Positions 28,361-38,810 of a stretch of 64,000 nt of DNA are shown piece after piece. The notes under the pieces were generated by a model. It was not told where the DNA came from, did not search any database, and was given only the letters and a program-made list of their open reading frames with translations. Position 1 is the first letter of the stretch. Each line of letters opens with the position of its first letter. The position numbers were made by a program, and so were the translations under genes. This stretch comes from Methanobacterium veterum (GTDB lineage: Archaea > Methanobacteriota > Methanobacteria > Methanobacteriales > Methanobacteriaceae), in contig NZ_JQJK01000009.1 in the NCBI RefSeq assembly GCF_000745485.1, positions 248,001 to 312,000 of the forward strand. The letters are read 5' to 3'.

Positions 28361-28757
28361 ATTTATTTTTATTTTTCATTTTGAAGACTTAAATTAAATT
28401 TGGATATATTACTTTTAATTAATTTATTTTTATAGAATTAGTTGTTCTCTAAAATTAGCTGTTAAATGGCTTTTAGGTTTAAAATAATAATTTAAATCGA
28501 TTTTTATTAAAATTAAATCTGTTTTAATGTGTTATTTTTTCTGTATTATAGTTAACTGACTTATTTATATGGGCATAACTAGTTTTTAGTAATACACATA
28601 CTTAAAAAAATAATAAATTTTTAATAGTTTAGATGCCTTAATGTATAATAGGCGCAAGATCTTTAAACTTTGTAAATTCAGTTAAATCAATTATAGCGCC
28701 TAAAATAATTTTTTCTTGGGAAATTGCACCTAAATACATAAAATTGGAGGTAAATAA
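28361..28757. other. AT-rich gap before the alpha/beta hydrolase gene, with an inverted repeat
   Basis: No gene is visible. TAGGCGC (28649-28655) and GCGCCTA (28696-28702) form a 7-bp inverted repeat 40 bases apart in otherwise AT-rich DNA, upstream of the hydrolase. It could be a regulator site or an RNA hairpin. Confidence 0.3.
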
Positions 28758-29591
28758 ATGTGTCCGTTTGTTAAAGTAGATGAAGGAAACTCAGGTGATA
28801 TAAACTTACACTATGAAGATTATGGTGAAGGAAAACCGATAATTTTAATTCACGGTTATCCATTAAGTGGCCGTGCATGGGAGAAACAGATACCTGCACT
28901 GCTTGATGCGGGTTATCGTGTTATTACCTATGACCGAAGAGGATTTGGAAACTCTAGTCAACCATGGTCAGGTTATGATCCTGATACATTTACTGAAGAC
29001 TTACACAAGCTTATTACTGAGCTAGATTTACATGATTTTGTATTAGTTGGTCACTCAATGGCAGGCGAAGAACTTGCCCGTTATATTGGAAAATATGGAA
29101 CTGAAGACGTGAGTAAGGTTGTTTTTATCTCTGCAGTTACACCTTTCCTCCGTAAGACTGATGATAACCCTGAAGGATTAGACGAAGGCCTTTTTGAAGA
29201 AATTAAAAACGCAGTTATTGAGGATCGACCTGCATTCATGACTCAATTTTGCACAGATTTCTACAATATGGACGCTCTTGAAGGTAAACGGGTCAGTAAA
29301 CATGCATATCAGGCAAGCTGGAATACTGCAATTGAGGCATCTCCAAAAGGATCAATTGATTGTGTAGATACTTGGGGAACAGACTTCAGAGAAGATCTCA
29401 AACGTGTTGACGTACCTACACTTGTAATCCATGGCGATCAGGACCGTATTGTTCCTTTCAAGAACTCAGGAAAACGTATGCCTGATTTTGTGAAAGACAG
29501 CAAGTTAGTGGTCATAAAAGATGGACCTCATGGTATTGCATGGACGCATAATGAAGAGGTTAACCGTGAACTCCTGAACTTTTTAGGATAA
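28758..29591 (+). CDS. Alpha/beta hydrolase (non-haem chloroperoxidase-like)
   Basis: The 277-residue enzyme shows the alpha/beta hydrolase catalytic triad: the nucleophile Ser in GHSMAGEE near residue 99, Asp in HGDQDRIVP near 229, and His in DGPHGIAW near 258. The oxyanion-hole motif HGYPLSGRAW is near 32. The overall look (YDRRGFGNSSQPWSGYD) is that of the bacterial cofactor-free haloperoxidase/esterase group, suggesting acquisition from bacteria. It is cytosolic. The start has GGAGGTAAATAA upstream. The natural substrate is unknown. Confidence 0.9.
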   Translation: MCPFVKVDEGNSGDINLHYEDYGEGKPIILIHGYPLSGRAWEKQIPALLDAGYRVITYDRRGFGNSSQPWSGYDPDTFTEDLHKLITELDLHDFVLVGHSMAGEELARYIGKYGTEDVSKVVFISAVTPFLRKTDDNPEGLDEGLFEEIKNAVIEDRPAFMTQFCTDFYNMDALEGKRVSKHAYQASWNTAIEASPKGSIDCVDTWGTDFREDLKRVDVPTLVIHGDQDRIVPFKNSGKRMPDFVKDSKLVVIKDGPHGIAWTHNEEVNRELLNFLG

Positions 29592-29724
29592 AACCAGCAG
29601 TATATAGGTTACAGTTCGCAATTTGAGAAATACATTAAAATTTTTAATTAACTTTTTTTTTAAATGGTTCATTTTCTTTATAAATGCCAAATTAAGCTTT
29701 AAATCATTTAAATTCTCTGTAATC

Positions 29725-30627
29725 TCATACTAAAAATAGTAGTATAGGGAGAGTAACCATACTGAGTACCGTACTTAAAAATATGCATGCTGCAGATACT
29801 TTTATATCAAGTTCATATGTAATGGCCAGAACAAGAGCAAGCATTGCTGAAGGCATTCCTGCTTCTAAAACAGTAACTGATTTTTCAAGTCCGCCCATGC
29901 TTAGAAGCATGACGATTGTAAATGCTATTAAAGGAGCAATACCTAATTTTATAACAGATACTAATGATGCAAGCCCAATATATTCTTTAATTCCTCTAAA
30001 TTCCATAGATAATCCTAAAGATATCATTATAAGAGGTATGGCAGCGCCGCTTAAGTAAGTTAATGTTTGTGTAATTACATATCCCAGGGGAATATTTAAA
30101 AAGTTCAGCAGAAGCCCCAAAAGGATTCCCCAAAGTGGGGGGAATAGGAGGGATCGTTTTAAAATATCGGAGTATTTTCCACCTAGCATTAACAGGAAGA
30201 ATATCCCAAAACTTATAAAAAGGATCATAGAGCCCATATCATAGAAAATAGCTCTTATAAATCCATCTGTTCCGAAAACGCCTAGCACAACAGGATATCC
30301 AAGAAAACCAGAATTAAAAAGCGCACTAGTTGATACAACACTCCATCTAGTTTTACTTGGATAATTTTTAAGAGTTAGAATCAAATAAGCAATTAAACCA
30401 GAAATTATTCCAACAGATATGCATATAAGTGGAATTGGAACTATAAGTGGAAGAATAGATAAATTTACTTTATATATTGCAAGGAATATGAGTGATGGAA
30501 TTGCAATATTTATTACAATTTTATTTAGAGATAATGCATCTTCGGCCTTTAAAACATTGCTTCTTTTTAAGACATAACCAAGAAGAATCATGGCTATGAT
30601 TGGGATAATGGTTTCAACTGAGTTCAT
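29725..30627 (-). CDS. AEC (auxin efflux carrier) family transporter
   Basis: The 300-residue protein has about ten membrane segments throughout. The AEC signature features are NKIVINIAIPSLIF near residue 35, a broken helix with NSGFLGYPVV near 105 and a late EAGMPSAMLALV segment near 255. AEC carriers move organic anions such as malate or related metabolites. It stands alone, convergent with the hydrolase. The substrate cannot be inferred. Confidence 0.88.
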   Translation of the reverse strand: MNSVETIIPIIAMILLGYVLKRSNVLKAEDALSLNKIVINIAIPSLIFLAIYKVNLSILPLIVPIPLICISVGIISGLIAYLILTLKNYPSKTRWSVVSTSALFNSGFLGYPVVLGVFGTDGFIRAIFYDMGSMILFISFGIFFLLMLGGKYSDILKRSLLFPPLWGILLGLLLNFLNIPLGYVITQTLTYLSGAAIPLIMISLGLSMEFRGIKEYIGLASLVSVIKLGIAPLIAFTIVMLLSMGGLEKSVTVLEAGMPSAMLALVLAITYELDIKVSAACIFLSTVLSMVTLPILLFLV

Positions 30628-30954
30628 ATAATTCCCTTAATACTATTAATATAGTTAAATGCTAATTTAGCTTTTTTAAAATGTATTTGAAAACTAAAAA
30701 TAATTCAAGGCCTTAAAAAAAGGCTCTATATTATAAATTGTGATTTATCCTTAATAAATCGAATGTATCCTGTTAGGTTATAGTGAATGACGTAACTTTT
30801 TAAACGCTTAATTTTAGAATTTAAACATATATTTAAATCAGGGGCATATTAACAAAATTTCTTATAAAATTTAGTCAAAAATATCTGGTCATTTACTATA
30901 AATAATTATATTTAACAACTCTGGTGAATTTTTAAATTTTGAAAATATCAAATC
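30628..30954. other. AT-rich gap, nothing recognised
   Basis: Upstream region of the AEC gene and downstream of the class II amidotransferase. AT-rich with T runs that could end the minus-strand transcript. No gene or clear repeat seen. Confidence 0.3.
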
Positions 30955-31728
30955 TTACTCATTACTAATTATTTTGCCGTTTTTCAGGATTTTAAGTTCC
31001 CCTGGCTCAAACTTTCGCCACTTTTCATTAGTTAAAGGCCTTGTAGCTATTATATATCCTTCTTTTTCAGTTGATTTTTGTTCTTTAAGATGTATATCAA
31101 AGTGTTCATCTGAAAGATGTGTATGATCGTATGGGGCCTCGCGGTGAAGGTAAAATAGGCTGTTAAATCCATTCATGTCGTAATAACAGAATAAATGTTT
31201 GCCATCTGAAAAAATACAGTTAAACTTTCCATAATTATTAAGATACCTTAATTCATCAAGCAACCATTTATAACTGGAATCATCAAAAAATTTAATCTTT
31301 TTGTTCTTTATTCTGTTAAGTAAATGGCAGAAAGCAGCCTCAGAATCAGTTTCACCAACCGGTTTAAAATTGAGAGTGTCAAAATCTTTTTGATAATTAG
31401 TTAAATTTCCATTATGTGCAAAAGCAAAATTTATGCCGTTTAATTCACGTCCAAAGGGATGAGTATTCATATGTGCAGGTGGTGCGGCGCTATTTAATCT
31501 TACATGTGCAACAAATATTTTTGATTTAATTTTAGGATAAAGTTCGATAAATTCGGATAATAAGCTTTCTTCAGCTTCTAAAGGCTCTTTTATAATCTGT
31601 GTAGATTTATCTGGGTAAAAAGATATGCCCCATCCATCAGGATTTGCTTTACCTCTAAGGCGAAATCCTTTAAAAGATAGATTAGGCCTTACAGGCGTAT
31701 TAAATGACAATCCCAGCAGTTCACACAT
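30955..31728 (-). CDS. Class II glutamine amidotransferase (YafJ-like)
   Basis: The protein begins MCELLGLSFN. Cys2 is the amino-terminal nucleophile of Ntn-type glutaminases. Other family marks are PDGWGISFY near residue 31, VAHVRLNSAA near 73, HTHPFGRELNG-like (NTHPFGREL) near 87, and AHNGNLTNY near 100. The 257-residue length covers the glutaminase domain only, so it must hand ammonia to a partner. It lies 38 bases after gatD in a run of amidotransferase and ligase genes, which suggests a wall or cofactor amidation role, but that is an inference. Confidence 0.88.
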   Translation of the reverse strand: MCELLGLSFNTPVRPNLSFKGFRLRGKANPDGWGISFYPDKSTQIIKEPLEAEESLLSEFIELYPKIKSKIFVAHVRLNSAAPPAHMNTHPFGRELNGINFAFAHNGNLTNYQKDFDTLNFKPVGETDSEAAFCHLLNRIKNKKIKFFDDSSYKWLLDELRYLNNYGKFNCIFSDGKHLFCYYDMNGFNSLFYLHREAPYDHTHLSDEHFDIHLKEQKSTEKEGYIIATRPLTNEKWRKFEPGELKILKNGKIISNE

Positions 31729-31766
31729 ATCATATCACATTGGCAGTTTTTTATTTTATAAAAAAA

Positions 31767-32492
31767 TCATTTACAGTAGAGTTTTATGACTTTTTTATGG
31801 GCTAAATTTTCAAAGTCATCATTTAAAGACTGTAATCTTTCAACTTCGTACTTTCTTTGCAATGCTTTTAAAATTAAGTAATCAGCTAAATGTGGGTTTT
31901 TTGGAAGTATTGGGCCATGAAGATAGGTACCTATGCAGTTTTTATAGACTATGCCTTCTTTTTTATCTTTTCCATTGTTTCCATATCCTGATTTTACTAA
32001 TCCTAAAGGGTTATAGTCACTGTATGTCCTTCCACCGTGATTTTCAAACCCTACAATAGTTTTAGGAGTTAATCCTAATTGATTTTCAATTATAACATTC
32101 CCAATTAGTCTTCCTTCTTCACTTACAGTCGAATAATTGAATATCTCAAGACCAGAGACTTCTTTACCTTCATTATTAATATATTTCTCACCTAAAAGTT
32201 GATATCCTCCGCATATAGCAAGGACAACACCATAATCTTCGATAATCTCTTTAAAAGAATCTTTATATTTTAAAAAATCAGAATATACTATGCTCTGGCC
32301 TCTATCCGATCCACCGCCTATAAAAAAGATATCTCCTTCACTTAAATCATGCTTCTCATCATTTAAGCTAAAATTAATTATATTTGGAGTAATCCCTCTC
32401 CATTCACATCTCCTTTTCAAGCAGATTACATTACCAATGTCTCCATACAAATTTAGAATATCTGGATACATATGGTAGATATTTAATTCCAT
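31767..32492 (-). CDS. gatD: GatD-type glutaminase (CobQ/CobB-like class I amidotransferase)
   Basis: The 241-residue protein has a class I glutaminase core with the nucleophile Cys in LAICGGYQLLG near residue 94 and His in GTYLHGPILP near 193, as in CobQ-type enzymes. With MurT it makes the enzyme that amidates glutamate residues of lipid II in Gram-positive bacteria. Here the partner gene lies immediately upstream on the same strand (103 bases), so GatD/MurT amidation of a pseudomurein precursor, or a related Mur-ligase product, is likely. Confidence 0.88.
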   Translation of the reverse strand: MELNIYHMYPDILNLYGDIGNVICLKRRCEWRGITPNIINFSLNDEKHDLSEGDIFFIGGGSDRGQSIVYSDFLKYKDSFKEIIEDYGVVLAICGGYQLLGEKYINNEGKEVSGLEIFNYSTVSEEGRLIGNVIIENQLGLTPKTIVGFENHGGRTYSDYNPLGLVKSGYGNNGKDKKEGIVYKNCIGTYLHGPILPKNPHLADYLILKALQRKYEVERLQSLNDDFENLAHKKVIKLYCK

Positions 32493-32594
32493 AATTTATC
32501 CTCCACGCAACATTAAATTTAATATAGAATCCTTAATCTAGGAAACTTCTGTCAAGATATGTAATATGTGAGTAGTTTCAACAGTTTATCGTGG

Positions 32595-33956
32595 TTATTT
32601 GCCATGTGTTAAATTTAGTACCATGTCACGGGTCTCGAAAACTGCTGTGTATGTGGGTAATATATACGCAATTTCAACATCTTCATGAACTGCTTCTTTG
32701 ATTGATTCCTGCATGTCATCATCTATTTTTATAATTTCGGTAGGAATATGGGCATATTCAATTCTTAGTGCAATATCTTCGGCCCTTTTTCCAGAGCAAT
32801 AGATTTTTTTTAAGTTTTCGATGTTCTTGAATTTACTTAGTCCTGCATCCCATATCCAGGAGATATCCTGGCCATCTGCGGGATTATCGTTTAAAATAAA
32901 AAGAATAGCTTTTCTTCTTTTATCATGGGATATACTTTTAATTACCTCTGTAAGTCCAATAGGATTTTTAGTTAGCACAATTTTTATGATTTTGTCTCTA
33001 AATTTAATTTCTTCCATTCTGCCCAGTTTATAGTCAAAATTCTCCATCCTATGAATAATTTTAGATGGTTCAATTCCTATTTCACAGCTAAATGTAAATG
33101 CTGCGCAGCAGTTATAAATGTTGTAAATTCCTTCATACTCAAAACATGTATCTTTAAATGTTTCTTTATCGGTATTAATATCAAAACAATACTTGTTATT
33201 CTTATAATTGATATTTTCAATGTAATAATCATAATATGGATTTTTAAATCCACATTCTTTACAGTTGTAACTGCCTAATTGTCCATAGTTAAAATATTCA
33301 TAATCAATATAACTGTTGCATGATGGGCAGTTTCGTGTTTCCACTATTTTTTCATTTTTACTACTGAATTTATTCTTTTTAATCCCGTAGAATATATTAC
33401 TTTTATTTAAATTTTTAAATTTAGATACAAGTGGGTCGTCTGCATTTAAGATAAGGGATGTATTTAAAGGTTTAATGGTTTCATAAACCATGGATACCGT
33501 ATTTTCTATTTCTCCATATCTGTCGAGCTGGTCCCTGAAAAAATTAGTTACAACGATATAATCTGGTTCAATATCTCTTATTATTCTTGTAAAAGAGCCT
33601 TCATCTACTTCGAAGACTCCCCAATCATATTCGTCCTTCTTGTTTTCGATAAAACTGCTTGCAATGCCCTGAGGCATATTTGCACCCCTCAAGTTTGAGA
33701 GGACATTTTTAAAATTGCTGCCTAAGATATGGGCAATTAAGTTATTTGTGGTAGTTTTACCATTTGTACCAGTTACGATAACTTTCTTTTTACATCTTTC
33801 ATTCACAATTTTCAGAAGATCGGGTTCTATTCTAAGTGCAATATTTCCAGGTAATGCTGTAGCACTCCTTCCTGTTGTTTTAAGCCCGAATCTTACTAAT
33901 TTACCGATTATGATTGATAAAGAAAGCCTTAATTTTTTAATTAGACTCATGTCCAT
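32595..33956 (-). CDS. murT: MurT-like Mur ligase family protein
   Basis: The 453-residue ATP-dependent ligase has the P-loop GTNGKTTTNNL near residue 62, the Mur ligase middle domain (VFEVDEGSF near 115, VTNFFRDQLDRYGE near 136) and a zinc-ribbon insertion, CPSCNSYIDY...CKEC near 210-235, that distinguishes MurT from other Mur ligases. The C-terminal DUF1727 region follows. The usual peptide-bond-forming activity is thought to be replaced by amidation with ammonia from GatD. Start ATG with GGGGGCATTT upstream. A pseudomurein role is an inference from the likely host. Confidence 0.9.
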   Translation of the reverse strand: MDMSLIKKLRLSLSIIIGKLVRFGLKTTGRSATALPGNIALRIEPDLLKIVNERCKKKVIVTGTNGKTTTNNLIAHILGSNFKNVLSNLRGANMPQGIASSFIENKKDEYDWGVFEVDEGSFTRIIRDIEPDYIVVTNFFRDQLDRYGEIENTVSMVYETIKPLNTSLILNADDPLVSKFKNLNKSNIFYGIKKNKFSSKNEKIVETRNCPSCNSYIDYEYFNYGQLGSYNCKECGFKNPYYDYYIENINYKNNKYCFDINTDKETFKDTCFEYEGIYNIYNCCAAFTFSCEIGIEPSKIIHRMENFDYKLGRMEEIKFRDKIIKIVLTKNPIGLTEVIKSISHDKRRKAILFILNDNPADGQDISWIWDAGLSKFKNIENLKKIYCSGKRAEDIALRIEYAHIPTEIIKIDDDMQESIKEAVHEDVEIAYILPTYTAVFETRDMVLNLTHGK

Positions 33957-34432
33957 AAATGCCCCCTTTCAAAATTTATGGATGAAACTATCTATTTAAC
34001 TGAAATAATTGATTAAACCGTCTTAAGGTATTAATGTGTGATTTATTTTAAGTTTTAATGGATTTTAAGCCAATAATTGTGCTAAATGACTTGAATAATT
34101 GTTTTAAGTGGTGTATTTGGAGTATTGGTGGATTATAAATGAGTTAAGTATGCACTTTCTTAGATAATTTTTCTCTAATTAAATGTAATACTTTATTAAA
34201 AATAAACTTTTTTATTGTACCTACTTTTGTACTTAATAGGTTAATAATATCCTGAAATAAGTATTACTTATGATTTTAAAGTATTTTATGGAATTTAAGC
34301 AAAAAGAAGTCCGTAATTCATATTTTTATATTTTTAAAACAAATTTACATTTCAAATTTTAATCAAAAAACAATTTCAAAAAATAAAGAGAAAATAAGCA
34401 TGAAATAGTATCATGCTATTTCACATTGTAAC
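33957..34432. other. AT-rich gap between radA and murT, nothing recognised
   Basis: AT-rich, with many T runs downstream of the radA stop on the minus strand. No reading frame with a ribosome site and no clear repeat. The murT promoter should lie within the first 80 bases. Confidence 0.3.
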
Positions 34433-35368
34433 TTAATCAACAATACCTTCAGTTACTATCTTAAATACAGATTCGCCTTCAGGTAAATGAGGACTGTCTA
34501 CGAGTCTTGCAATTCGTTTTCCAGCAAGGCCCTTTTTAAGCCATATCCTGTAGGTTGCAGCGTGTCCAAGTACGTGACCTCCGACAGCTTTTGTTGGGCT
34601 TCCAAAGAAAGCATCAGGTCTTGCCTGCACCTGGTTTGTAACAAATACTGCTACATTATAAGTGTTTGCAATATTTTGTAACGTGTGAAGGTGCTGGTTT
34701 AGTTTTTGCTGCCTTGTTGCAAGTGTTTCCCTTCCTACGTATTCTGCTCTAAAGTGAGCAGTTACGGAATCTACTATAACCAGTTTTATGTTTGCTCCGC
34801 TTTGGATTAACTCGTTTATTTTGTCTGCCATCAAGATCTGGTGGCTTGAATTGAAGGCCCTTGCAATATGTATTTTCTGCAGTGTTTCTTCAACATCAAG
34901 TTCAAATCCTGTTGCAATTTGTTCTATTCTTTCTGGTCTGAATGTGTTCTCTGTATCTATGAATACACATTCCCCATCAAGACCTCCTTTTTCTTCTGGA
35001 AGCTGTACTGTAACTGCAAGTTCGTGAGATATTTGACTTTTTCCTGAACCGAATTCACCAAACACTTCTGTTAGGGATTGTGTTTCGATTCCTCCACCAA
35101 TGAGTTCATCAAGGGCAGTACTTCCACAGGTTATCCTACCTACGTCTTTTCTACGCTCCATTACATCAAAAGCGGTTTCAAAATCTATTGATTCAGCTTT
35201 TCTTGCAGCTTCAATGACTTTTTCAGCGACTCCTTCACCGATTTCAGCTTTTACACTGAGTTCTTTGGCAGTTGCTGTTGCAAGTCTCATCATGTCCGCA
35301 AAACCTGCATCTATCAACTTTTGAGCAGTTTTTTCCCCAACACCGGGTAAATCTCCTAATTCTACCAT
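34433..35368 (-). CDS. radA: DNA repair and recombination protein RadA
   Basis: The archaeal Rad51/RecA homologue forms filaments on single-stranded DNA and catalyses strand exchange. The 311-residue protein has a helix-hairpin-helix N-terminal domain ([13 protein letters not shown] near residue 6), Walker [10 protein letters not shown] near 105, Walker B LVIVDS near 196, and the L2 region ([13 protein letters not shown] near 245, AVGGHVLGH near 265). It sits downstream of the RPA gene (98-base gap), so recombination and single-strand binding functions are grouped. Confidence 0.97.
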   Translation of the reverse strand: MVELGDLPGVGEKTAQKLIDAGFADMMRLATATAKELSVKAEIGEGVAEKVIEAARKAESIDFETAFDVMERRKDVGRITCGSTALDELIGGGIETQSLTEVFGEFGSGKSQISHELAVTVQLPEEKGGLDGECVFIDTENTFRPERIEQIATGFELDVEETLQKIHIARAFNSSHQILMADKINELIQSGANIKLVIVDSVTAHFRAEYVGRETLATRQQKLNQHLHTLQNIANTYNVAVFVTNQVQARPDAFFGSPTKAVGGHVLGHAATYRIWLKKGLAGKRIARLVDSPHLPEGESVFKIVTEGIVD

Positions 35369-35466
35369 TTTGATTCTCCTTTAAAGTTTGTAAAATTGTT
35401 TTTGGAATTTAAGTTCTCTATTTTTAAAACTGCACCGGTTGCCTTATTTATTTTTGAACTTATTTC

Positions 35467-37836
35467 CTATTTTACTATCTTCTTAGCAATGAGCCTTATT
35501 TCCTCATTGTATTCATCGAAGCTTGCATCTGCGATTACAGTAATCTCGCTGCCAATCAGGTCTTCGACTTTTCCTGCAAGTGATCCTTCATCTGCAGTTG
35601 TCATAATCACTTCATTTGCTTTCTCGGTGGTCATCCCAATTAATTCTTCGGCTTGTTTCCTGAAGAACGTTGTTCTGACCGTTCCAGTTTCATCTTCAAT
35701 TACGCATGGAACTATCATGAGATAGTTCGGCTGCTGTATTTCCTCTCCGCAGAAATCACATACAAATGCATCATCGACGTATTCTACTCTTTTATTACAA
35801 TTTGGGCACATTTCATAGAGTATCCTATCTCCATATGCCTCAATAATTTCTCCACTTAACTTGATATTTTTATCATCTTCTGTAAGTTCTTCAATTTTCT
35901 TGGTTTTATATATGGATTCTTCAATTTCTTCAAGTGAGGGGAGTGCTGCTGCTTCTTCATCTTTTGGTTTAATTACCATTGTAGCTCTTCCAACACTGAG
36001 TTCAACAGCATCGTTTCTGAATCGTGGCCTTGCATTTTTAATCCAGATTGCACCGCCTCTGTTTAAACCCATTTCAGCTTTTTCATCCCAAAATGAAGCT
36101 CTGACAGAACCAGTATCGTCAGCAAGTTCTACTGTTCTAACCATTCCCATGGTTCCATTGGATCTTTGGAATTCATTAACATCATATAAGTTAATTATAC
36201 GCCCAATTATTCCAACTTCGTCTCTTTCACTTTTTATGTTCTCTAACTCGCTAATTTTAATTGGTTTATACATTTCCCCTTCAAGTTCATCAATAGGTGG
36301 AAGACTCTGGGCATCATTTTCACTCATTTTAATTATTCTAACTGTTTTCCCAATGCTAAGTTCCACACTGTCATCTCTAAACCTGGTTTTTGCATTTTCT
36401 ATCTTTACAAGATCTCCTCTATTTAACCTGAGCTTTGCTTTGTCATCCCAGAGTGATGCTCTAATTGTACCTGTATCATCAGCTATTTTAACGGATCTTA
36501 CAAGCCCCGCGCTTCCATCTGCTCTTTGGAACTCATTTGCATCGTAAAGTTCCATCATTCTTCCAATGATATCCACTTCGTCTCCTTCATCTTCAAGTTT
36601 ATGTAAATCTTCAATTTTGATTGGTTCGAGCTCTTTTTTATGTTCTTCAAGAACTTGTTTTAAACCAGCATCATCTTCAGGATTGATAATTATTCCGCTA
36701 TTCCAATTGGTGTTTATTCTATATCCATCAGAATAATCATCAAATTCGATATTTCCACCGGTTATCTTTAGAATATCTCCTTTATTAATGTCGAGCTTGG
36801 TATCATCGTTCCAAAGGGTTACCTTTATAGAACCGGTTTCATCTGAAATTACAACTGATTTTACAGATCCGGCACTTCCATCTGAACGTTGAAAAGTAAT
36901 GGCGTCCTGTATTTTACTTACAACTCCCATTAAAGTGACATCTTTCATTTCATGGGCGTCCCCGATCTTCATGATTTCTGCTTCTTCATACTCGGGGACG
37001 TCGAAATCATCTTTTATTATCCTTCCAATCCATGAATGAGTTAAATTAACTTCACCATTTCTAACACGGCTTTGGGCGCCTAATATTTTTATGGAATCTC
37101 CTTCTTTGAGTTCTATTTCATTGATAATTTCAACATCTTTATTCCATAAAGTTATGGATATTGAACCACTATCATCTTTTAAATCAAGAGTAATGAATTG
37201 TCCTTCTCTGCCGTTGCTGTTGTATGTTCTTATTCTTGAAATTCTAACTACTCTTGCAATTACATTAACCTGCATTTCGCCTTGAATATCTGCAATTTTT
37301 GTTATTTTTTCAGCATATTCTGGTAAATTATCAGCTTCTTCGCCTTCAACTTTTTCGATGGTTGACCTGCCCTGCAGGTGAGCTTCTTCACTTCTGTATC
37401 CATCTTTTATTTCTACATTGTTTATTTTGACAATGTCTCCTTCAGAAAAGTTTTTAAGCTGTTTGATGTTATCTGTCCAGAGCACTACTCGAATTTCACC
37501 AGTATCGTCGGCTAACATAATGTTTTGGACTTTACCTTCTTTCCCTTTCTTTGTTACAAATGCTTTAGCGTTGGAGATCCTCATTATCCTGCCGGTTATG
37601 CTTATATCATGCAAACCTGTTTCTAATTCGGATATTTTACGTAATTCGTTATCCTTTGCAAGGGGAACGTTTTCTTCGTCTATATATTCTCCTACTATCA
37701 TCCTTGCAATATCAAGCTCATCCATAAAACTTACATCTTCATAATCCTTTTTCATGTCTTCTATTCTTTTTAAGAAATCGTCATATGAGATTTTGTCGCT
37801 GATTCGCTGATATTCGCTTTTTACATCATTTTCCAT
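35467..37836 (-). CDS. Replication protein A, single-stranded DNA-binding, six OB folds
   Basis: The 789-residue protein is a chain of OB folds, each ending in a (A/S)DDTG(T/S)(I/V)R(A/V)(S/V)(L/F)W motif, at about residues 60-155, 170-285, 285-395, 405-510 and 525-635, followed by a C-terminal domain with a zinc site CPNC...CDFC near 700. The fourth and fifth folds are very alike (DANEFQRADGSAG and DVNEFQRSNGTMG), pointing to a recent internal duplication. It binds single-stranded DNA in replication and repair. It sits next to radA, probably co-transcribed. Confidence 0.92.
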   Translation of the reverse strand: MENDVKSEYQRISDKISYDDFLKRIEDMKKDYEDVSFMDELDIARMIVGEYIDEENVPLAKDNELRKISELETGLHDISITGRIMRISNAKAFVTKKGKEGKVQNIMLADDTGEIRVVLWTDNIKQLKNFSEGDIVKINNVEIKDGYRSEEAHLQGRSTIEKVEGEEADNLPEYAEKITKIADIQGEMQVNVIARVVRISRIRTYNSNGREGQFITLDLKDDSGSISITLWNKDVEIINEIELKEGDSIKILGAQSRVRNGEVNLTHSWIGRIIKDDFDVPEYEEAEIMKIGDAHEMKDVTLMGVVSKIQDAITFQRSDGSAGSVKSVVISDETGSIKVTLWNDDTKLDINKGDILKITGGNIEFDDYSDGYRINTNWNSGIIINPEDDAGLKQVLEEHKKELEPIKIEDLHKLEDEGDEVDIIGRMMELYDANEFQRADGSAGLVRSVKIADDTGTIRASLWDDKAKLRLNRGDLVKIENAKTRFRDDSVELSIGKTVRIIKMSENDAQSLPPIDELEGEMYKPIKISELENIKSERDEVGIIGRIINLYDVNEFQRSNGTMGMVRTVELADDTGSVRASFWDEKAEMGLNRGGAIWIKNARPRFRNDAVELSVGRATMVIKPKDEEAAALPSLEEIEESIYKTKKIEELTEDDKNIKLSGEIIEAYGDRILYEMCPNCNKRVEYVDDAFVCDFCGEEIQQPNYLMIVPCVIEDETGTVRTTFFRKQAEELIGMTTEKANEVIMTTADEGSLAGKVEDLIGSEITVIADASFDEYNEEIRLIAKKIVK

Positions 37837-38810
37837 CTTGAGCCCTCACTTAAAATCTACATCATATAAATTTTAGAAGAATTAATTTAATGTTATATAA
37901 TATATGTAGTACTATTTACACCCCGATATATATGCTTAACTGCTAAAAATGGCAACTTTTTTTAGTCGAATTAAGCCTTTTAAAGCATTCAGCGTTAATT
38001 AAACATTTATTATGCTATTATGATTAATTATATGGATTTATATGTATTTTGGGCATGCATATAACTATAAAATAGTACATATGAATATAAACACGTGCTA
38101 ATGACCATAATATGGATCTATATATCCATATGGGTAATATTGATGTTTAAATGGTCCATGATATTACTGTGAATTTATGTGGGAAATTTTTTTAAGAAAT
38201 TAAGGTTCCTAGGGTCTGGGATCCTGAGAAAATTATGATCATTTTTGACCATCAAATACCTGCAGACTCGCTTGATATGGCTATAAAAAGGATTATGATG
38301 CATAAATTTGTTAAATATGGAGTAATTACTGATTTTTATAAATTGGGGGGATGTTTGTACCATTAATTGCTCCTTGATATGGATTATATGATTTTAGGAG
38401 AGATCGTAGTCAAAATTGGTTCTTATATTTGTATTTATATGGATTTATTGAATTTTACTGGGAGCATATGTTCAAAAAGCCCAGATGTGATTTTTACAAC
38501 ACGAAACGTGTAATTTAAAGTTCTATAAACAATCGAATTTAACGTAAAAATGAATATTCTTTGATCAAACTTATTTAAGTTGTATTAATCAACATAGGCT
38601 GAAAAAGCGGTGGTTACAGTTCAAATTAGGATGTTTATAAGTTTGAAGACGAAAATACAATGAACATGGCAGTTTTGTATATGTGGGCGAAATTAAGCAA
38701 AAATAATAATTAAAATATAAAAATAAGGTTAATGTTAAAATAGATACAATTAGTTTAAACTTAAATTTTAGATAATTTTACAGTAAATAAATAAGGATAA
38801 AGGTGTTTTA
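37837..38810. other. Long AT-rich intergenic region with repeated ATATGGAT boxes
   Basis: No gene is supported in these 974 bases. The word ATATGGAT recurs (about 38032, 38110, 38375, 38438). At 38110-38131 it forms a palindrome with its complement (TATGGAT/ATCCATA). One stretch near 38614 (TTACAGTTCAAAT) resembles a mini origin box, but it is single. The region separates the divergent RPA and leuB promoters. Confidence 0.35.

Noticed and set aside
38600..38640. A replication origin near 38.6 kb
   Set aside because: Only one origin-box-like word was found and there is no cdc6/orc1 gene in the window.
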